Shown here: in pieces, positions 60,180 through 64,000 of the stretch
Position numbering within the stretch: position 1 is the first letter of the stretch
Layout of the letters: each line of letters opens with the position of its first letter
Assembly (NCBI GenBank): GCA_035610365.1
Contig: CM069432.1
Span: forward strand, 234,698,104-234,762,103
Reading direction: 5' to 3'
Length of the DNA stretch: 64,000 nucleotides
Source of the DNA: Aquatica leii
Taxonomy: Eukaryota > Arthropoda > Insecta > Coleoptera > Lampyridae
Program-made: the position numbers and the translations under genes
The notes under the pieces: model-generated
Databases searched by the model: none
Told to the model about the DNA's origin: nothing
Seen by the model: only the letters and a program-made list of their open reading frames with translations

Positions 60180-61258
60180 ATGGCCGCCGGTGGTAGTTGT
60201 CGGAGAGCAATGGATCCTTTTTTAAGATTCAATATGGTGCGGTGGATCGTTTAAAAAGATTTTATTCAGCAGTGAACAAAGAGAATACTCCCCTATCGAG
60301 AGCTTCGAGTCCAAAAAAATAACTAATTGTTTTATTTCAGAGCAATTTGCGTGTTTATTACAAAGGTCATGGAAAGACCTATAAAGACGCAACAAGCGTT
60401 CAAGCAACTCACTCGATACCAGCTGCTTGTGGTCTCTATTATTTTGAAGTAAAAATTGTGAGCAATCGTCGTGACGATTATATGGGGATTGGTCTTTTAG
60501 CTCAAAGCGTTAATATGAATAGATCACCAGGTTAAGATAAGCAGTCTTATGGATATCACGGAGATGATGGTCATTCGTTTTGTTCATCTGGTACCGGTCA
60601 ACCATACGAACCTGCTTTTACTACCGTAGACGTTATTGACAACATCTGTTTCTATACAAAAAATGGTGACAATTTTAGCACTGCCTTTACAAATTTATCT
60701 CCAAATCTTTATTCTACAGTAGCTCTTCAGACACCTGGTGAAGTAGTAAACGCAAATTTTAGACAGGAACCTTTTGTTTTTGATACTAAGGTTATAATGA
60801 ATGAATTAAGATCTAAAACATGACTTTCTATATATAATGTTTTCTGTTCGTGAGAGTCAGGGTGAATGGCAAGCAGTTTTAGACAAAATATTTTCGACTT
60901 ACCTTATTCATCACGGCTATTGTAACACTGCCAAAGCTTTCTCTCACATCATGAACCAACCTTTTAATAAAGATATTGGATCTATAAAAAATCGACAAAG
61001 AATTTTAAAATTAGTATTAGCTAGTGCACTAGGAAAAACAATTGAAAGAACCAGTAGACTATATCCTGTTTTTTTAGAACATAATCAGAATCTTTTGTTT
61101 ATGCTTACATGTCGTCAGTTCGTTGAAATGGTGAACGGATCAGACGTCGAAGTGTGCTCTAGAAGAAATATAACCGCATATTCGTCTTTATTTAATTCAC
61201 CGCCAATACCAAATACACCGAATTCAGCGTTCCAGATACAACCAAATGATTTTGTTAA
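60180..61258 (+). pseudogene. Processed retrocopy of a RanBP9/10-type gene
   Basis: Intronless and broken. About 60228-60330 reads DRLKRFYSAVNKENTPLSRA, then SPKK before a stop (parent family: [23 protein letters not shown]). From 60343 the SPRY domain starts: [20 protein letters not shown], then [30 protein letters not shown], a stop where Trp is expected, then [21 protein letters not shown] deletion of about seven codons follows FTTVDVI. From 60837 the CTLH/LisH part is open: [20 protein letters not shown], then [14 protein letters not shown] and [14 protein letters not shown]. RanBP9/10 proteins are scaffolds of the CTLH ubiquitin ligase complex. The copy is cut by a piggyBac element at 61259. 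The lack of introns implies reverse transcription. The missing C-terminal CRA domain is not found on the far side. Confidence 0.8.
61255..61258. repeat. piggyBac target-site duplication, left (TTAA)
   Basis: TTAA precedes the terminal CCCGGCAGTGG; the right copy is mutated to TCAA at 63637-63640. Confidence 0.7.
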
Positions 61259-61295
61259 CCCGGCAGTGGTGGCGCCCCCTGTTTGTTACACACCC

Positions 61296-61325
61296 GGTGG
61301 CGCTGGGTCTGTAGTACCCAGCGCC
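61296..61325. repeat. piggyBac subterminal palindrome
   Basis: TGGCGCTGGGT, loop CTGTAGT, ACCCAGCGCCA: an 11-bp perfect hairpin. The left arm with CTGT is repeated near 63455-63471. It may be a transposase binding site. Confidence 0.7.
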
Positions 61326-61474
61326 AGGAACAACTCAGATTATCTTTTTTGAATCAAAATTTGAATAAAATATAAATTTACGTCAAAAACCTGTATTTCT
61401 TGGACTATAATAAGACATACTTAGTGAATATTTTCGTAGTTATCAACAATTTCGCCTTGAAAATAGAAAGTGCT

Positions 61475-61501
61475 GTAATAATAATAATAATAATAATAAT
61501 A
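61475..61501. repeat. AAT microsatellite
   Basis: About nine tandem trinucleotides within the 3' noncoding part of the piggyBac element. Confidence 0.85.
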
Positions 61502-61607
61502 CCAACAAAAAAAATACCAGTAAACTCAAAAACAGATTTATTGCACAAATTAAGGAACGCAAAATAAACATTATTCTAATATGTCAAGACAAAATCAAAA
61601 TGAAAAA

Positions 61608-63342
61608 TTATTGCACACAATTCGAACACATAAACTGGGCATGCTCAAGACATACAAATTTATGGCATGATAAACAGTAATATTTAGTTTTTCTATCCTT
61701 TTTACAAAAATAACAGCGCCGCTTTGTGCCTTGTGAGATAACCTCTGCTTCCTGATGATCTCGGGTGAGACCAGCAGCCTCTTCGCGCCTTTCTCTAACA
61801 GCTCTAGGGACATTCTTTTCCAGGACCCTTCGCCGCGTATGCTCTTCGGTCGGTGATAAAGAAACCCTTTTCAAAAATAATCTTCTAGTCGTTTCCCCTT
61901 CCCTTTATTGTTAGAAGTGAATATTATTTGGGCGTTCATTCCAGCTAAGTTCAAAAGTGAATAAAATATCACCATCGGCCATCGCCTTGTATTTCTAGCA
62001 ACGTTATATGTTGCACAGAGTTCATCAACTGTGTCGACACCGCCTTTAGTACTGTTGTAATATGTTATAATTTCGGGCTTCATTTGCTTTCCAGTGTTCA
62101 TGTCTATGTCATCACTATGATGCATACTCGACGTCAATACAACATTTTTCCCCTTTTTGGGAACATATGACACAATTGTCATATCTTTTGAAAAACCAAA
62201 TATGCTTGAATTAACTGACCGATTCTTTGTATTTACGACTTCTGGTGGAAGTTCCCGTTTATTCTTCCTCACAGTTCCAACATAAGTTAATCTGTGCTCA
62301 TTCAAAAGCTGAAAAACAAGGGGAAAACTGGTAAACCAATTGTCTGCCGTAACATTCCATTTTGATCCTGATATTGGTGAAATTAGTCGTTTTACAAGAC
62401 TAGTTGGATCATTAGGAAGTCTGAATGCACCCTCGGGCTGTTGACCGGGATACACTTCCAAATTCAAAGTATAGCGGCAATGTGAATCGACTACTGCATA
62501 TATTTTTAAACCATACTTATTGGGCTTATTCGGGATGTATTGTTTGAAGATGCACCGTCCCCTGAAAGCTTCGAGCTTTTCATCTATTGTAACACAATCG
62601 CCGACAGTATAATATTTTTTGCAATTTGAATTGAATAATTCAAAAAATCTCGTATTGCTGCCAGTCTGTCCGTTGATTTTCTCTCTTCTCTTGTCTCCTT
62701 GTCGTCGAACCGTAGAGTACGTAATAGAAAAAGAAATCTTTGTTGTGACATTGTAAGCCAAAACCTTTCGATCCCTGTACCGCTTCTGTCCCAAAGCTCA
62801 GCAACATTCAATCGGGCGGCTCTTAGAGTTCCTGCCAGATATAAAAGGCCTAACAAAGCTTTCATTTCTATAGTATCCGTTGGTCTACATGAACGTTCAC
62901 GGCGAAACTGACCGTGTATTTGTGTAATATATTTGTTGGTATTTTCTACCAGCATATCCACCATTTCTTGGGTCATATATAAATTCCAGCATTCTAAAAT
63001 AGTTTTCGCGTCTTTTGCTACGCCTGTAACTCCAGGTTTCTCTTTTATAACATTTGCGGATCTTGTTTTACGAGCTGGTGGCGGATGCTTGAACCACTGT
63101 GTTCCATCTTTACCAAAAAGAGATGGATTTCTATGCCCATCCGGTTCTTCCTCGGGCTCTACATCACTGCTATGTTCTACCTCTTCTTCAATATCCATAT
63201 CACACTGCACATCTTGCTCGGAAACATTTTCATCAGCGTCACTTTCTTCTGACGAAAGTAGTTCGCCTCCATCTTCCTCTTCCGCTTCATATTCTGCCAG
63301 CAGTCGCAACATACGCGCTTGCTCCTTTTCATAGTAACTCAT
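61608..63342 (-). pseudogene. piggyBac transposase, two frameshifts
   Basis: Start ATG at 63342 (MSYYEKEQARMLRL) leads into an acidic N-terminal stretch rich in Glu, Asp and Ser (DMDIEEEVEHSSDVEPEEEP). The frame breaks in a run of six Ts near 62642-62650, after TDRLAAIRD. The next frame (62794-61871) has the DDE core, numbering in that piece: KIYAVVDSHCRYTLNLEVYPG (Asp103), WNVTADNWFTSFP (Asp151), and YYNSTKGGVDTVDE (Asp254), i.e. the three catalytic aspartates. A second frameshift near 61880 separates the C-terminal Cys-rich domain (CYFCKKDRKTKYYCLSCHKF then CLEHAQFMCSNC), which binds DNA in this family. Cut and paste at TTAA. Only two frame lesions remain, so it is the youngest element here, though not functional as given. 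Confidence 0.85.
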
Positions 63343-63636
63343 TCTATGACAAATATAAACCGCTGAGTGAAATAATACTAAAAAAATTGAAATATATCAC
63401 TTACCTTATGAATATGTTTTGTAACTCACAGAAAAAAAATTGCTACATCACCGGTGGCGCTGGGTCTGTGAGATCTTTTTGTAAATATCACAAAAACTAT
63501 AAATACCTCAAGTTGGGCCGTTCTCTACTCAACTGGTGACAGCAGCGTGTAGGCACTTATAAGACCGTTATTTTTTACGTAATAGGGGGAAGTACTGCGC
63601 ATTGGGTCTCACAGACACAGCGCTACCACTGCAGGG

Positions 63637-63640
63637 TCAA
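63637..63640. repeat. piggyBac target-site duplication, right (TCAA)
   Basis: One base different from TTAA at 61255-61258, consistent with a point change after insertion. Confidence 0.6.
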
Positions 63641-64000
63641 GCAGCATTAGATAATTTTTGTGTTAGTGTATTTTATCTTGAGAAACATTGAAATAGAGTT
63701 ACAAGGCCAAAATACATCACTTACATATTGATTTTTTTGTAACCATAGGCGAGAAACATGCTAAGCAATAGCGTTTGTTACATTATAAGGAATGAATTCC
63801 TTGATGTTGAACAAACCGTTTCATAACATAACACAAATCTACGACTATACCTAGAAAGCACTTCGTCCAAATTCTTTGTCTTCTTTTAGATCCATTATTT
63901 GTTCAACTATTTGTTTACTTAATTTTGTTATAGACATCTTATTGTGAGTAAAAAGAAAGATATCTCAATTCAAAAATTAGAACAAATAAATTGCAAAGAG
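63641..64000. other. Right window edge, no firm gene
   Basis: The minus strand from about 63938 reads a short frame (MSITKLSKQIVEQIMDLKED then EFGRSAF), which could be the start of a transposase or gene beyond the edge, but nothing confirms it. Joining the retrocopy across the piggyBac gives a stop after three codons, so no clear retrocopy remainder is seen. Confidence 0.3.

Larger units (their letters stand above)
61259..63636 (-). mobile_element. piggyBac transposon, 2.4 kb
   Basis: Termini CCCGGCAGTGGTGGCGC (left) and, in reverse complement at the right, CCCTGCAGTGGTAGCGC match at all but two positions. TTAA lies on the left and TCAA on the right. Inside is the minus-strand transposase. 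Subterminal sequence GGTGGCGCTGGGTCTGT occurs near both ends (61296-61312 and 63455-63471), the left one as half of a palindrome. The element sits inside the RanBP9-like retrocopy. Base composition is less AT-rich than its flanks. Confidence 0.8.

Noticed and set aside
62933-63539. Ser-rich plus-strand open stretches
   Set aside because: Antisense of the acidic N-terminal part of the piggyBac transposase.

Overview
This is eukaryotic, strongly AT-rich intergenic DNA packed with decayed transposable elements. The mix of families (piggyBac, hAT, Tc1/mariner, P element, Penelope-like, Ty3/gypsy, LINEs) and the protein flavours fit an arthropod, most likely an insect; a hemipteran is my guess and is not proven. 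I see no intact multi-exon host gene, no rRNA or tRNA gene and no CRISPR array. The only recognisable host-derived sequence is an intronless, broken copy of a RanBP9/10-type gene near the right end.

Layout. 1-7.3 kb: a piggyBac remnant, then AT-rich DNA with one candidate two-exon micro-ORF (2480-2984). 7.3-11.8 kb: one hAT element with short inverted ends and an 8-bp target duplication; a second, unnamed transposon family lies inside it. 12.9-14.9 kb: a Penelope-like element (PLE1) with reverse transcriptase and GIY-YIG endonuclease and one in-frame stop. 15.0-15.8 kb: another piggyBac remnant. 20.4-25.6 kb: a plus-strand LINE in two pieces with a P-element/THAP9-type transposase relic between them. 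27.6-30.4 kb: a minus-strand LINE. 30.4-37.7 kb: mostly empty, with a 24-bp perfect palindrome and a 44-bp higher-order repeat near 33.3 kb. 37.7-44.3 kb: two Tc1-type fragments, a second Penelope-like element (PLE2, GIY-YIG deleted, target duplication visible) and a third piggyBac remnant. 46.7-51.6 kb: a minus-strand Ty3/gypsy element split between gag and pol. 52.0-54.0 kb: a relic of an unnamed transposon-borne protein. 54.5-56.6 kb: a protease fragment and a LINE 3' end. 59-60 kb: a gag-like relic. 60.2-63.6 kb: the RanBP9-like retrocopy, interrupted by the youngest-looking element of the window, a 2.4-kb piggyBac with recognisable ends.

How it fits together. Nearly everything is explained by layered insertion: a transposon relic inside a hAT, a PLE next to a piggyBac, a P element between LINE halves, a piggyBac inside a retrocopy. 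Both PLEs share an odd architecture: the 3'-terminal block, which carries a CTGANGA-hairpin-GAAA motif resembling half of a hammerhead ribozyme, is repeated in inverted orientation at the 5' side. Most genes here are pseudogenes; frames were read by eye across stops and frameshifts, so boundaries are approximate unless marked by repeats. I found no convincing undescribed functional system. The best leads are the hammerhead-like motif series, the inverted PLE architecture, the 44-bp repeat and the unnamed transposon families.
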